DNA from: a virus
Length of the DNA: 38,422 bases
Virus record (IMG/VR): IMGVR_UViG_3300037010_000653
Span: 1 to 38,422 of that record
Strand: one strand, 5' to 3'
The notes under the pieces were generated by a model. It saw only the letters and a list, made by a program, of their open reading frames with translations. It was not told the origin of the DNA and searched no databases. Positions 1 to 7,471 of this stretch are shown here, in pieces (the first letter of the stretch is position 1; every line of letters starts with the position of its first letter). A program made the position numbers and the translations under genes.

Positions 1-390
1 AGCGGTATCGCCGTGGACAGCCCGCCGCTAGCCGTTGATGAGACAGCAGCGGCGCCAGTCAGCGGTATCGCGGTGGACAGCCCTGCGGCCGCCGTGGATG
101 AGACGACGACAGCACCAGTCAGCGGTATCGCCGTGGACAGCCCGCCGCTAGCCGTTGATGAGACAGCAGCGGCGCCAGTCAGCGGTATCGCGGTGGACAG
201 CCCTGCGGCCGCCGTGGATGAGACGACGACAGCACCAGTCAGCGGTATCGCGGTGGACAGCCCTGCGGCCGCCGTGGATGAGACGACGACAGCACCAGTC
301 AGCGGGATCTGGGTGGTGAGGTCACCGCCTGCCGTGGACGATACAGCAGCGGCGCCAATCAGCGGAATCTGGGTGGTGAGGGCAGCGCTG
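1..390. repeat. 60-bp tandem repeat array inside the fibre gene (left end)
   Basis: Two 60-bp unit types that differ at scattered bases follow each other in the order A (1-60), B (61-120), A (121-180), B (181-240), B (241-300). Two more diverged units start at 301 and 361. Each unit begins AGCGGTATCG or a close variant. The unit length is a multiple of three, so copy number can change without breaking the reading frame; each unit encodes 20 residues. Confidence 0.95.
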
Positions 391-506
391 GCGCTGGCGT
401 TGGACATAGCCAAGCCATTGAGTGCGGCGGCTCCGCCACCGCTCGCTTGCTGCGCAGGCGCAAGCCCAAGTGATTCTAGGCCGAGAGACTCAAGCCCGAG
501 GCTCAT
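1..506 (-). CDS. Repeat-bearing tail fibre protein, N-terminal part (continues at 38171 across the contig junction)
   Basis: This is the 5' part of one gene cut by the ends of the contig. The ATG at 506-504 directly follows the TAA of the upstream gene (507-509). The frame runs to base 1 and resumes in frame at 38171, ending at 37511; joined through the 251-base end overlap it encodes 388 residues. The N-terminus repeats SLGLE/GLAPAQQ-type residues, then come about five 20-residue repeats of the form STAIPLTGA(A/V)(A/V)VSSTA..GL. Short alternating hydrophobic and small residues of this kind suggest a fibrous beta-structured stalk. Its place between tail genes and the endolysin suggests a virion appendage. 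The function is inferred; no enzymatic motif is visible. Confidence 0.8.
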   Translation of the reverse strand, partial: MSLGLESLGLESLGLAPAQQASGGGAAALNGLAMSNASASAALTTQIPLIGAAAVSSTAGGDLTTQIPLTGAVVVSSTAAAGLSTAIPLTGAVVVSSTAAAGLSTAIPLTGAAAVSSTASGGLSTAIPLTGAVVVSSTAAAGLSTAIPLTGAAAVSSTASGGLSTAIP

Positions 507-1025
507 TTACGCGGGCCAGACGATTCCATTCACAATGGACTGCACCGCCGCCATTGTTGCCGCAGCAGACCCTTGATCCGTCACAGCCTTGATAGATGCG
601 ATTGCAGTTTTTGCGGCGGCACGAGTGTTGAGCACCTTCTGCCATGCGGTCGTGGCGGACTTCGCTGAAGAGTTTATGGATGCCCACAGATCAAGCATTG
701 CGTCGATGGCGTTGCCGAAGTTGTCCTGGAACTCGGCCTCAATAGTCGGATCAATGGCTGTGAACGCTGGCGTATAGAGCGTGTAGTAGTTCGCCGTCTT
801 GGCTTTGTTCACCTGCTGGACGCCGGTTTTCTTGGCGTACGGAAGGATGCTGTAGCCGTTGATGATGGTCTGGACGGCAGCGTCAACCTGCGCTTGCGTC
901 ATGGTCGATGGGCCATACGCAATCCACACGCCGTCGGCCTGCACAAGCTGATACCCGGCTTGCTGGATTTTGTTGCCGAGGTCTTCCCATTGAAGGGCTG
1001 TTGGATCTGGGAATGTGATTGCCAT
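507..1025 (-). CDS. Putative virion/tail-associated protein, unknown function
   Basis: The product is 172 residues. The start is supported by AAGGAAAA eight bases upstream of the ATG at 1025. The N-terminus (MAITFPDPTALQWEDLGNK) is polar; the C-terminal half is an alanine-rich helical stretch (about 110-165) ending in a hydrophobic IVNGIVWPA tail. There is no signal peptide and no catalytic motif. It lies between two fibre-type genes on the late strand, so a structural or fibre-assembly role is the simplest inference. I do not recognise the family. Confidence 0.75.
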   Translation of the reverse strand: MAITFPDPTALQWEDLGNKIQQAGYQLVQADGVWIAYGPSTMTQAQVDAAVQTIINGYSILPYAKKTGVQQVNKAKTANYYTLYTPAFTAIDPTIEAEFQDNFGNAIDAMLDLWASINSSAKSATTAWQKVLNTRAAAKTAIASIKAVTDQGSAAATMAAVQSIVNGIVWPA

Positions 1026-1033
1026 GATTTTCC

Positions 1034-1912
1034 TTATGAGAGTATTAAATTGATGATTACCGCAGCAGCTTGTGCGCTACTAAGCACATAAACTAAAGGC
1101 GATGTCGCGAACGGGTCTGGCAAAGTTGCATCTGCTACGTCTTCTCGCACATTAACTATTTGGACGTTGCCGGAAAATCCGAATGCCGATGACGTCTGCG
1201 CCATTGAAGCGAAAGTCGGATTTGTGCCACCCGTTACGACCAAAGCCGCCCAGTACCATCCTGGCGTTAACCTAACGTTGTTATCCACACTCTGAGTCTT
1301 GAGCGTTCCGCCTCCTGTGCTCGTATCAATCGCTGCGGTTGTCATAGCAATACGTCTTCCAGGGTTTCCATTGCTTTTGACATCATACAACCCCAATAGA
1401 ACACTTGAACCTGCGCCTGTGGCTCCAACAGTAATCCCCATCGCAGTTAATACCCCGGAGGTATTTAGCAGAAAAGGCCATGCTGTTGGCCTTTGTGTAG
1501 CGGCAGTTCCTGTGTTGCTCTGCGTGCCCACAAAATTTGCCGATGCTACGTTTACATTTGTCGGGCCAGTCAATGGAGACGGCATCGGGGTAAATACTGA
1601 TTCAGCGATCTCCGTAATGTATATCTTGTGTGTGCCGGAAGGAAGCGAGAGTGCTGAAGGTGTTCGATTGTTATATGTCGTGCCGTCGAACGTTGCGGTC
1701 ACTCTCGTGCGTGCGAACGTATCAGACGCGCCGATAGTGCCAATTCCTGCCTCCATTGTCCCGTCCGATGCAATTAGCGAATAGGAGACGAGCGTACCTA
1801 CAGGTATTGCCTGTGACGCAGCAGAAGGCAGAACATGCCCGGCCAGTGGCGTGAGCGTGAGCGTGCCAGTCCCTGTGGTCGTTGTCGATGCGCCAATCCA
1901 GTTCGCAGGCAT
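1034..1912 (-). CDS. Putative tail/receptor-binding structural protein
   Basis: The product is 292 residues. The N-terminal 30 residues (MPANWIGASTTTTGTGTLTL) are rich in Thr and Gly. The C-terminal part (about 110-275) contains short beta-strand-like segments and the phrase LTPGWYWAALVVTGGTNPTF, of a type often seen in phage tail carbohydrate-binding or jelly-roll modules. It follows the upstream gene by two bases (TAA at 1915-1917, ATG at 1912), so the two are probably translated together. Receptor binding is inference; tail location rests on context. Confidence 0.75.
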   Translation of the reverse strand: MPANWIGASTTTTGTGTLTLTPLAGHVLPSAASQAIPVGTLVSYSLIASDGTMEAGIGTIGASDTFARTRVTATFDGTTYNNRTPSALSLPSGTHKIYITEIAESVFTPMPSPLTGPTNVNVASANFVGTQSNTGTAATQRPTAWPFLLNTSGVLTAMGITVGATGAGSSVLLGLYDVKSNGNPGRRIAMTTAAIDTSTGGGTLKTQSVDNNVRLTPGWYWAALVVTGGTNPTFASMAQTSSAFGFSGNVQIVNVREDVADATLPDPFATSPLVYVLSSAQAAAVIINLILS

Positions 1913-1914
1913 CG

Positions 1915-2355
1915 TTAGTTATCCTCTTGCACGGACAACTGTCCGGGGGCAAAACTCGGAGCGGCGTCGCCGTTATTGATGGTCTTCGCGGTGTTCAGAT
2001 TGCCGTAGAACAGCAGATTACCGCCGGTCGCTGCGTCGAACAATCCGAATGATGTCACGGTGCCCCAGTTTGCAGTGGGCGCCGGGAAGGTGATGGCAAC
2101 GTTGTTGCTCGTCGTGCCGCTGGTGCCGGTACTGGCCGTGGTGCTTCCGGCGGACTGCGTGCCCGCCCAATTGGCGAGAGATGACGCTACAGCCACGCGG
2201 GCATACGAACCGCCAGACACTTCCGTACCGCCGCCGGCATCGGTCGGCGCAGCAGTGAACAGCCCAACATACACTGTCGCGGGCGGGGTGAACGTTTGAC
2301 CACGAAACATCCAGTCGATGGTTTTGTTTTCCAGATAGTCAGTCTTTGCAGCCAT
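1915..2355 (-). CDS. Conserved phage tail protein (beta-rich, 146 aa)
   Basis: The protein carries features of a small tail protein family seen in many podovirus and siphovirus genomes: an N-terminal DYLENKTIDWMFRG segment, a central VYVGLFTAAPTDAGGGTEVSG segment with SYARV, then FPAPTANWGTV and a LFYGNLNTAKTINNGD segment near the end. Each is a short beta segment joined by Gly/Thr-rich turns. AAGGAGA lies just upstream of the ATG. It sits in the tail-fibre gene cluster. The exact position in the virion is not known to me. Confidence 0.85.
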   Translation of the reverse strand: MAAKTDYLENKTIDWMFRGQTFTPPATVYVGLFTAAPTDAGGGTEVSGGSYARVAVASSLANWAGTQSAGSTTASTGTSGTTSNNVAITFPAPTANWGTVTSFGLFDAATGGNLLFYGNLNTAKTINNGDAAPSFAPGQLSVQEDN

Positions 2356-2370
2356 TTGATTCTCCTTTGC

Positions 2371-2406
2371 TCAGTTGTTGATCGGTACGTACTGCTTGAC
2401 AGCCAT
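2371..2406 (-). CDS. Very short reading frame (11 codons) with a perfect ribosome site
   Basis: The sequence AGGAGGTGTA immediately precedes an ATG at 2406, which opens an 11-codon frame (MAVKQYVPINN) closed by TGA at 2373-2371. The next gene begins 15 bases further on, at 2355, with its own AAGGAGA. The strength of the Shine-Dalgarno match argues that ribosomes load here. The peptide may be a leader that couples translation of the following tail gene, or the remnant of a longer gene. Confidence 0.5.
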   Translation of the reverse strand: MAVKQYVPINN

Positions 2407-2414
2407 TACACCTC

Positions 2415-2702
2415 CTAGTTATTGCGCCCAAGCAGTATCCGGCGCACGATGGATTGAATTGCAGAAGTGCCGAGACTGGCAAGCACTGCTGCGAACGCAA
2501 ACTCAGCCATGCGAGGCATTTGGGGAAACCACGTCAAGAGCGCCGGAGCAGTCGATGCCAACCCTGCTGACACAAGCGCGCGCCCCATAATAATACGCCA
2601 AGATAGCACCTCAGCGGAGTCGAGAAGCTGGCCTAGCCCGATCAATGCGCCGAGAACGGACGACCAGGTAAAAAACGAGAAGTCAATCTTGTCGTGATCC
2701 AT
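2415..2702 (-). CDS. Putative holin, LydA-like small membrane protein
   Basis: The 95-residue product has about three hydrophobic segments (about 10-27, 38-57 and 66-85), a polar, charged N-terminus (MDHDKIDFSFF) and a basic C-terminus (VRRILLGRNN). That layout fits LydA-type (phage_holin_3_3) holins, which form inner-membrane lesions that release endolysin. The start overlaps the preceding 35-codon gene by 20 bases. A second, unrelated holin candidate lies beside the endolysin at 36515-37030, so this one might act as antiholin or pinholin. The assignment rests on size and topology. Confidence 0.6.
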   Translation of the reverse strand: MDHDKIDFSFFTWSSVLGALIGLGQLLDSAEVLSWRIIMGRALVSAGLASTAPALLTWFPQMPRMAEFAFAAVLASLGTSAIQSIVRRILLGRNN

Positions 2703-2790
2703 AGCGGCGTTTCAAGTATCGTCGAAAAGCAAGCTCACCCACAATAAAGATCGCCGCCAACGAAAGAACGTAGATCAGATCGCGGATCAT
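2683..2790 (-). CDS. Tiny single-pass membrane protein (35 aa)
   Basis: The ATG at 2790 overlaps the TGA of the upstream gene (ATGA). The product MIRDLIYVLSLAAIFIVGEL.. has one hydrophobic helix (about 5-20) followed by a strongly basic tail (FRRYLKRRYGSRQD). The frame closes at 2683, inside the next gene. Stop/start overlaps on both sides suggest translation in a coupled chain. It could be a holin regulator or other lysis accessory; the function is unknown. Confidence 0.55.
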   Translation of the reverse strand: MIRDLIYVLSLAAIFIVGELAFRRYLKRRYGSRQD

Positions 2791-2966
2791 TTCGCCCACT
2801 TCCTTGCGTTGAGCGCAAAAGTCGCGCGCTTGCGCGTTACTGGGTTAGGAGAATGCTTTGCCTTTTCCAACTTTGTCACAGGAATCTTCTCGTCTTTCGG
2901 AACGTGAAGCGTCTTACGCAGTTTGCCCTTATTGGCAGGGTTGATTTTGATACCAGACTTGCTCAT
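2787..2966 (-). CDS. Small basic conserved phage protein (59 aa)
   Basis: The chosen start is the ATG at 2966, which overlaps the TGA of the upstream gene in an ATGA arrangement; an upstream alternative at 2984 lies inside that gene and is less likely. The product is lysine-rich (MSKSGIKINPANKGKLRK.. to ..ALNARKWAK), with no membrane segment and no cysteine. It resembles small basic proteins found next to tail-module genes in other phages, but I cannot name a function. Confidence 0.65.
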   Translation of the reverse strand: MSKSGIKINPANKGKLRKTLHVPKDEKIPVTKLEKAKHSPNPVTRKRATFALNARKWAK

Positions 2967-3328
2967 GAGTCGATTCCTCTGCAATGCCCGCCTGATTGGA
3001 AAGGGTCGAGCAGATTATGACACAGCGCACGGGCGACACGCTGACGATACCTGTTCAACTTGTTAGGATTCGCAATAGAAAGGTACCTATCGCATCGGAT
3101 AGTCAGCAACCACTCCTGCGGCAGGTCGAGAAATAAGACAGTGGATGCTACGTTAAGAATGAAATCAAGCAGCCATCCAATGATGAGGATGGGCACTGCA
3201 AGTACTTCACTCAGCCTGGTCAGCCTACCGCTATTGCGTGCGGCAAGAAGTGCCATGACCGCAAGGAAAACAAACCAAGTGACGTATGCAAGGCCAAGAT
3301 AAAAAGCGATAAGTTTGAGATACGTCAT
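2963..3328 (-). CDS. Membrane-anchored conserved phage protein (121 aa)
   Basis: Two hydrophobic segments lie at about 5-30 and 44-66. A soluble C-terminal part follows, with the phrase LPQEWLLTIRCDRYLS and a terminal ALCHNLLDPFQSGGHC segment holding two cysteines and two histidines. This tail is a recognisable conserved feature of a phage protein family of unknown function found near tail and lysis genes. It heads a run of four coupled small genes (3328 to 2415). Confidence 0.75.
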   Translation of the reverse strand: MTYLKLIAFYLGLAYVTWFVFLAVMALLAARNSGRLTRLSEVLAVPILIIGWLLDFILNVASTVLFLDLPQEWLLTIRCDRYLSIANPNKLNRYRQRVARALCHNLLDPFQSGGHCRGIDS

Positions 3329-3331
3329 TGT

Positions 3332-3778
3332 TCAATTCGGCCATTGCAATACCGGAAGCTCAGATTCAAGTTCTTCCCACGTCGGAACGGGGAGCTGATT
3401 AGATTGCACTGCATTCAGGATTTCATAGCACTTAGCCCATGTCGCGTCTCTCGCTTGCACGCAGTATTGCCCTTCAGCAGCGAACTTCGAAACCGTACTC
3501 GTCACATAGGTACATGCAGATAGGATTCCATCATATCCACGGGCGCGGGCGAAAGTGTCGAGGCGGCTTTGAACCTTAGCAACAAATTCCGCTTCGATCT
3601 GCTCCGGCGTCTTGCGCGGCGGCGGCGGATTGACAAACGTCGTCCCGTCCCACGTCGCGCCAAGTTGCACCCATTCAGGCGCTTCGACAAGCATATACAG
3701 GTCGCCGTAGCAGTCCAGCGACGGAACTTCCCATAGGTCGGCAACGACGCCGCTCTCGATTCGCGCTGCTCTCATCAT
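3332..3778 (-). CDS. Putative tail fibre assembly/chaperone-type protein
   Basis: The protein of 148 residues starts at ATG 3778, overlapping the stop of the upstream fibre gene. After a beta-rich N-terminus (to about 55) comes a helical region with RLDTFARARGYDGILSACTY and later ARDATWAKCYEILNAV, ending in LPVLQWPN. This arrangement (ARxRGYD, a central aromatic DATW, C-terminal LPxLxWP) is typical of short proteins encoded just after phage fibre genes and thought to help fibre assembly or to form the fibre end. Position directly downstream of a fibre gene agrees. Confidence 0.7.
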   Translation of the reverse strand: MMRAARIESGVVADLWEVPSLDCYGDLYMLVEAPEWVQLGATWDGTTFVNPPPPRKTPEQIEAEFVAKVQSRLDTFARARGYDGILSACTYVTSTVSKFAAEGQYCVQARDATWAKCYEILNAVQSNQLPVPTWEELESELPVLQWPN

Positions 3779-4812
3779 TCAAACTCCCAGATTTCAATGT
3801 AGCCCGCGCCACCTGCGCCGCCGCTGTAGGTGCTGACGCCACCGCCGCCGCCGCCACCGCCGCCGCCGAATACGCCGCTGCCACCTACGGCAGCGTTGCC
3901 TCCGGGGCCGCTGCCGCCGAATACGGGGCCGCCGCCACCGCCGCCGCCGTTGTTGGGGCTGCTACTGTTGCCCAATACGCCATAGCCTCCGCGCACATTG
4001 ATGCTCCCCCCGGTTGTCGTCCCGCCGCTGCCGCCCGTGCCGTTGGCGTTCCCGTAAGCGCCACCGCCAGCGGATATACCCGCGATGGTCGTAGCTCCGC
4101 CATTCGCGCCGTTTGCGCCCGCTGCACCGCCCGCGCCGCCGGCGCCAACTGCGTACGCATAAGACGATGCGGGGGAGGGGATCCACAACTCACCATACCC
4201 ACCGCCGCCCCCGCCTCCGCCGCCAATGCTGGTGCCGCCCCCGCCGCCCCCGCCGCCCCCGCCAATCGCCCGGATCAACAGTCGGTTGATATTGGCCGGC
4301 TTGTTGTAGGTGCCACTCCCCGAAGTGAGGCGCGTGATGTTATACAGCCGACCAGCTGCGGTACTTAATACATTCGCCGGAGCGTAAAGACTATTCGCTT
4401 GACCAAGGTTGACCGCTTGATTGCTCGCTGATGCGTTCGCCACTGCGAAGGTCTGCGCGGCGTTGCCCGCAACAGGGGCATAAAGGCCGTTCGCTTGGCC
4501 GAGGTTGACCGCTTGATTGCTCGCTGATGCGTTTGCCACTGCGAAGGTCTGCGCGGCGTTGCCCGCAACAGGGGCATAAAGGCCGTTCGCTTGGCCGAGG
4601 TTGACCGCTTGGCTGCTCGCTGTTGCGTTAGCCACTGCGAACTGGTTGCTTGCAGAGCCGTTCAACGCGGCAAACTGTTGCTGCGCCTGAGCAAGCGACA
4701 CCGCATTCGCATTGACATTCTGCACGATCTGCGTGAAATTCGCCTGAATCGGCGTCGCATCAACCGGATTGCCGTTTGCGATCGTGTAGGTCAATGGATT
4801 GATGATAGCCAT
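3775..4812 (-). CDS. Tail fibre protein with 32-residue repeats and glycine-rich C-terminal domain
   Basis: The protein of 345 residues has an N-terminal segment (1-60) of the NPLTYTIANGNPVDATPIQANF type seen in phage fibre proteins. It is followed by nearly identical 32-residue repeats (containing NQAVNLGQANGLYAPVAGN) encoded by 96-bp units. From about residue 165 a domain starts with TRLTSGSGTYNKPANI and continues with extremely glycine-rich tracts, ending GYIEIWEFE. That C-terminal module matches the glycine-rich distal domain of minor tail proteins and fibre adhesins. The gene shares TAATG with the upstream hub gene. A role in host attachment is inferred. Confidence 0.85.
   Translation of the reverse strand: MAIINPLTYTIANGNPVDATPIQANFTQIVQNVNANAVSLAQAQQQFAALNGSASNQFAVANATASSQAVNLGQANGLYAPVAGNAAQTFAVANASASNQAVNLGQANGLYAPVAGNAAQTFAVANASASNQAVNLGQANSLYAPANVLSTAAGRLYNITRLTSGSGTYNKPANINRLLIRAIGGGGGGGGGGTSIGGGGGGGGGYGELWIPSPASSYAYAVGAGGAGGAAGANGANGGATTIAGISAGGGAYGNANGTGGSGGTTTGGSINVRGGYGVLGNSSSPNNGGGGGGGPVFGGSGPGGNAAVGGSGVFGGGGGGGGGGVSTYSGGAGGAGYIEIWEFE
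4400..4660. repeat. 96-bp tandem repeat in the fibre gene
   Basis: The 96-bp unit is present in three copies; the landmark GACCGCTTG begins at 4411, 4507 and 4603. The middle and left units are nearly identical, and the right one has diverged (GGCTGC in place of GATTGC). Each unit encodes a 32-residue block, so recombination between copies would shorten or lengthen the fibre in frame. Confidence 0.9.
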
Positions 4813-6431
4813 TAGCTTACTCCAGTGTATTGAAGCGCCTCGTAGCGGAAATCAAACCGCCCTAGACGGAAATAGTGGTCACTGTAACCAGAAAGAACAA
4901 CTTGACACGTTTTAAACACGAGTGGTGCAGAAAACGCCAATGCCGACGTACTGGAGTTGTAAGGCGCCGCCGCCCATACTAGCCCAAGAGCGCCCCACAC
5001 AACGCCAGCACCGCCCCAGGTGGTTGGTATATTGACAGCCGACAACTGCGCCTGATTGATCAGGTTCCCTTGGCTGTCAAGAACCTGCACTGTATAGGGC
5101 TGCGCGCCATAAACAGCGGAGACGGTCATTTCGACAGACGCCTTTTCCGCCATCGGCGGGGATGCGTCAATCAGAGTGCTGGTCATGTTAATCGTTAACG
5201 GAGTGCCGTTTTCCGTAAAGGAATCGTTAGCCGTGGTGTAAGCATTGCTTTGAAACAACTTCGCGCCGATGCTGTTGACCGCGATAACAAACGAATTGCC
5301 AAGCGGCGCGATAACGTCAACCGGAAACGTGTGCGGCCCGCTCCATTTGCCGACTTTGAGCGAGAACCAATATTCAACCCGCCCAAGCACGTCCGTTGTC
5401 GTCACCGTATCGAGCGAAATGCGATACGTGTCAGCACTGTAGGCCGCGCAAGCGCGCGTCGGCTGCGTGCAATTGAAGAACGGATACACTACGTCAGGGT
5501 TTGGCTCCGTGACGGTCATACTCAGTGTCGGAATGGTGCGAATGCCGTCCACAGCCATGAACATGATGCCCGCAGGCGTCGGAACTGCCGTGCGAGGCGC
5601 AGAACAACCGACACTGGCAGTGATCTGGTTCAGTGCAAGGTTGCCGCCCGTCGTTGACCCGCCATAATTCCAGTCGCCGGTAATCTGCCAAATTGAGTTT
5701 GCCTTGAACACAATCAGCGCAGACAGAATGCCCTGCGTCGCGGTCGAGATGCCTTGCGGTACAAAAACAGTGATCGGCTCGGTGCTCGCTCCAAGCGTCA
5801 ACACTTGCCCCGCGTCAGTTTGCCGCAACGGGTGAAGCGAATCACTGAAGTAGGCTTGGTTACCTACTGCATACCATGCGCGACCATAAAACTGCGCAAC
5901 GGCCGTGGGGACAGCATTCAGCACGGCAGTCGCGCCATTCATCATGTTGCCCGTGCTATACGCCAGCGTTGTCAGATCAATCATCCCAATAGGGCCGCTG
6001 GACAACGTATAGCCTGGGTGCGTGATGACGACGTAATTTCCAACAACCGCCATGCAAGGGGGTGTCCACGCGCCGGTCGTACCTTGCGTTATAGGCACAT
6101 TACTGCTGGTTACACCGCTAATGGGCACAAACGCATTGGTTGCCGTATCATAGCAAAACGGCTGGTCAAAGCCGGGGTTAAGCCCGCTGGCGATCATGCC
6201 AAAGATGCGCGCGCCAACAGTGATCATGACAGACACAACGCCGGGGGATGTAAACCCGCTGAACGTTGTGATACTCGTGCTGGCAGGACGCGGAGCTAGC
6301 ATATTGTTGCTGACCGGATCGTGAATCAGATTCGTCAGCAGTTTGCAGGCGCCGGGGAACGCCAGCTTACCGTCCCGCGCATCAGATAGCCCTACCGGGC
6401 GCCACTGGTGGATTGCCGGGGTGCGGAGCAT
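4812..6431 (-). CDS. Tail hub/nozzle protein, beta-propeller type (tail tubular B-like)
   Basis: The protein of 539 residues opens with residues on completing the tail (RTPAIHQWRPVGLSDARDGK). It contains many short beta motifs separated by 40-60 residues (PPCMAVVGNYVVITHPG, FYGRAWYAVGNQAYFSDS, IVFKANSIWQITGDW, GIMFMAVDGIRTI), the repeating pattern of a propeller. It ends with DHYFRLGRFDFRYEAL, where tail proteins of this type commonly close. It lies directly after the tube A-like gene with no gap, the usual order in podoviruses. The likely role is the lower tail tube. Assignment is by pattern and order. Confidence 0.75.
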   Translation of the reverse strand: MLRTPAIHQWRPVGLSDARDGKLAFPGACKLLTNLIHDPVSNNMLAPRPASTSITTFSGFTSPGVVSVMITVGARIFGMIASGLNPGFDQPFCYDTATNAFVPISGVTSSNVPITQGTTGAWTPPCMAVVGNYVVITHPGYTLSSGPIGMIDLTTLAYSTGNMMNGATAVLNAVPTAVAQFYGRAWYAVGNQAYFSDSLHPLRQTDAGQVLTLGASTEPITVFVPQGISTATQGILSALIVFKANSIWQITGDWNYGGSTTGGNLALNQITASVGCSAPRTAVPTPAGIMFMAVDGIRTIPTLSMTVTEPNPDVVYPFFNCTQPTRACAAYSADTYRISLDTVTTTDVLGRVEYWFSLKVGKWSGPHTFPVDVIAPLGNSFVIAVNSIGAKLFQSNAYTTANDSFTENGTPLTINMTSTLIDASPPMAEKASVEMTVSAVYGAQPYTVQVLDSQGNLINQAQLSAVNIPTTWGGAGVVWGALGLVWAAAPYNSSTSALAFSAPLVFKTCQVVLSGYSDHYFRLGRFDFRYEALQYTGVS

Positions 6432-7100
6432 TTAGAACCCCGTGACTTTAGACGGCGGCAATCGGCCCGACCCGCCCGCAAACGAATTGCCGAGCTTGAC
6501 AGTGCGAGCGTGATTCTCGCGGTCGCCTTGCATCTTCAGGAACGCCTGTAGCTTGTTCTGTGCTTCAGCTGCGTACTGAGACTGGCGCGTGTCGTCAGTC
6601 AAGCGCATCACGTCTGCGGCCAGTGCTGTCAACAAGTAGTCGCTATCAGGAAACCACGGCACAACGCTGGATGTTGCAGGACCAGCAATGTCGGACGGCT
6701 GGCTCCAATACCGCAGCGTAAACGCAATTGTGCTGTTCGGCATGGGGTACAAATAAAGTGCCCCAGACGCCGGGTCGCTCGCCCACATCGTCGGATTCGC
6801 CATTGCGACGGAGCCGACGTTGATCCGGTCGTAATCGGGCAAGCCAATCTGCCGCATCGTCTGCGGCAGACCGCCAATGTAATACCACAACTCGTGCCCG
6901 CGAACGTAGTCCGCAGGGAGGGTGTAAGTCTGAACACCAGCGGGCACCGAGAACTGGGCTGTTTTGAGCAACACATCCAGATCATAGGCGCGCGCCAGCG
7001 TTGCAAGGCGCATGTTAAGCAGATCACCCGCCTGCGCGGTGTACCCAGGCGCTTTTGCAATCTGCAAAGCGTAAGTAACGATCTGCTGCGCCGTAAGCAT
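6432..7100 (-). CDS. Head-tail adaptor / tail tubular A-like protein
   Basis: The protein of 222 residues has the features of podovirus gp11-like adaptors. There is an N-terminal helix (MLTAQQIVTYALQIAKAPGY), a core with FSVPAGVQTYTLPADYVRG, the beta pair ALYLYPMPNSTIAFTLRYW, and a helical end with DYLLTALAADVMRLTDD and repeated polar helices. It sits under the portal and joins the tail tube to the capsid. The stop codon of the upstream gene overlaps its ATG (TAATG at 7098-7102), showing translational coupling. Confidence 0.8.
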   Translation of the reverse strand: MLTAQQIVTYALQIAKAPGYTAQAGDLLNMRLATLARAYDLDVLLKTAQFSVPAGVQTYTLPADYVRGHELWYYIGGLPQTMRQIGLPDYDRINVGSVAMANPTMWASDPASGALYLYPMPNSTIAFTLRYWSQPSDIAGPATSSVVPWFPDSDYLLTALAADVMRLTDDTRQSQYAAEAQNKLQAFLKMQGDRENHARTVKLGNSFAGGSGRLPPSKVTGF

Positions 7101-7468
7101 TACACCGCCTTAGCCCGTGTTTCTTCGAGCTGCTTAACGCCGCGCTCATAGTCGCGCGACAGTTCTTCGATTTTCGCCTTGAGCCGTTCAGAAAAGTCGT
7201 CGCCGTCCTTGTTCTTCTTGAGGTACTGGCGCAAATCCAGTTCGGCGTTACGAATCATCGACTCCTTCTCGACCAGCATTGCCTCAAGCATCTTAGCTTC
7301 GTTCTTGGCGCGTTGCCGTTCGGTTACAGCGCGGAAGCGGTCAAGTTCAGCGTTGATCGTTTCAGTAGACACGCCTATCGGAAGGTTCCCGTTGAAGGTG
7401 ATACTCATCCCGTCTGCGACAGTCGCCGCAAACTGATAAACATACCCAACGTTGCTTTTTTCACTCAT
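7100..7468 (-). CDS. Coiled-coil protein of the head-completion region
   Basis: The product is 122 residues. An N-terminal beta-like segment (NVGYVYQFAATVADGMSITF) precedes a long, highly charged helix (about 40-120) rich in Glu, Arg, Lys and Leu with heptad-like spacing, so a coiled coil is likely. It lies between capsid and adaptor genes. A chaperone, head-completion or internal role is possible, but I do not recognise the family. Confidence 0.7.
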   Translation of the reverse strand: MSEKSNVGYVYQFAATVADGMSITFNGNLPIGVSTETINAELDRFRAVTERQRAKNEAKMLEAMLVEKESMIRNAELDLRQYLKKNKDGDDFSERLKAKIEELSRDYERGVKQLEETRAKAV

Positions 7469-7471
7469 GGA

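Noticed and set aside
13-576. Long plus-strand open frame of 187 codons with repeats
   Set aside because: It is the antisense shadow of the 60-bp repeats of the fibre gene. It has no ribosome site, and the minus frame continues correctly over the contig junction.
3885-4265. Ala/Gly-rich minus-strand frame inside the fibre gene
   Set aside because: It is an out-of-frame reading of the glycine codons of the fibre's C-terminal domain.
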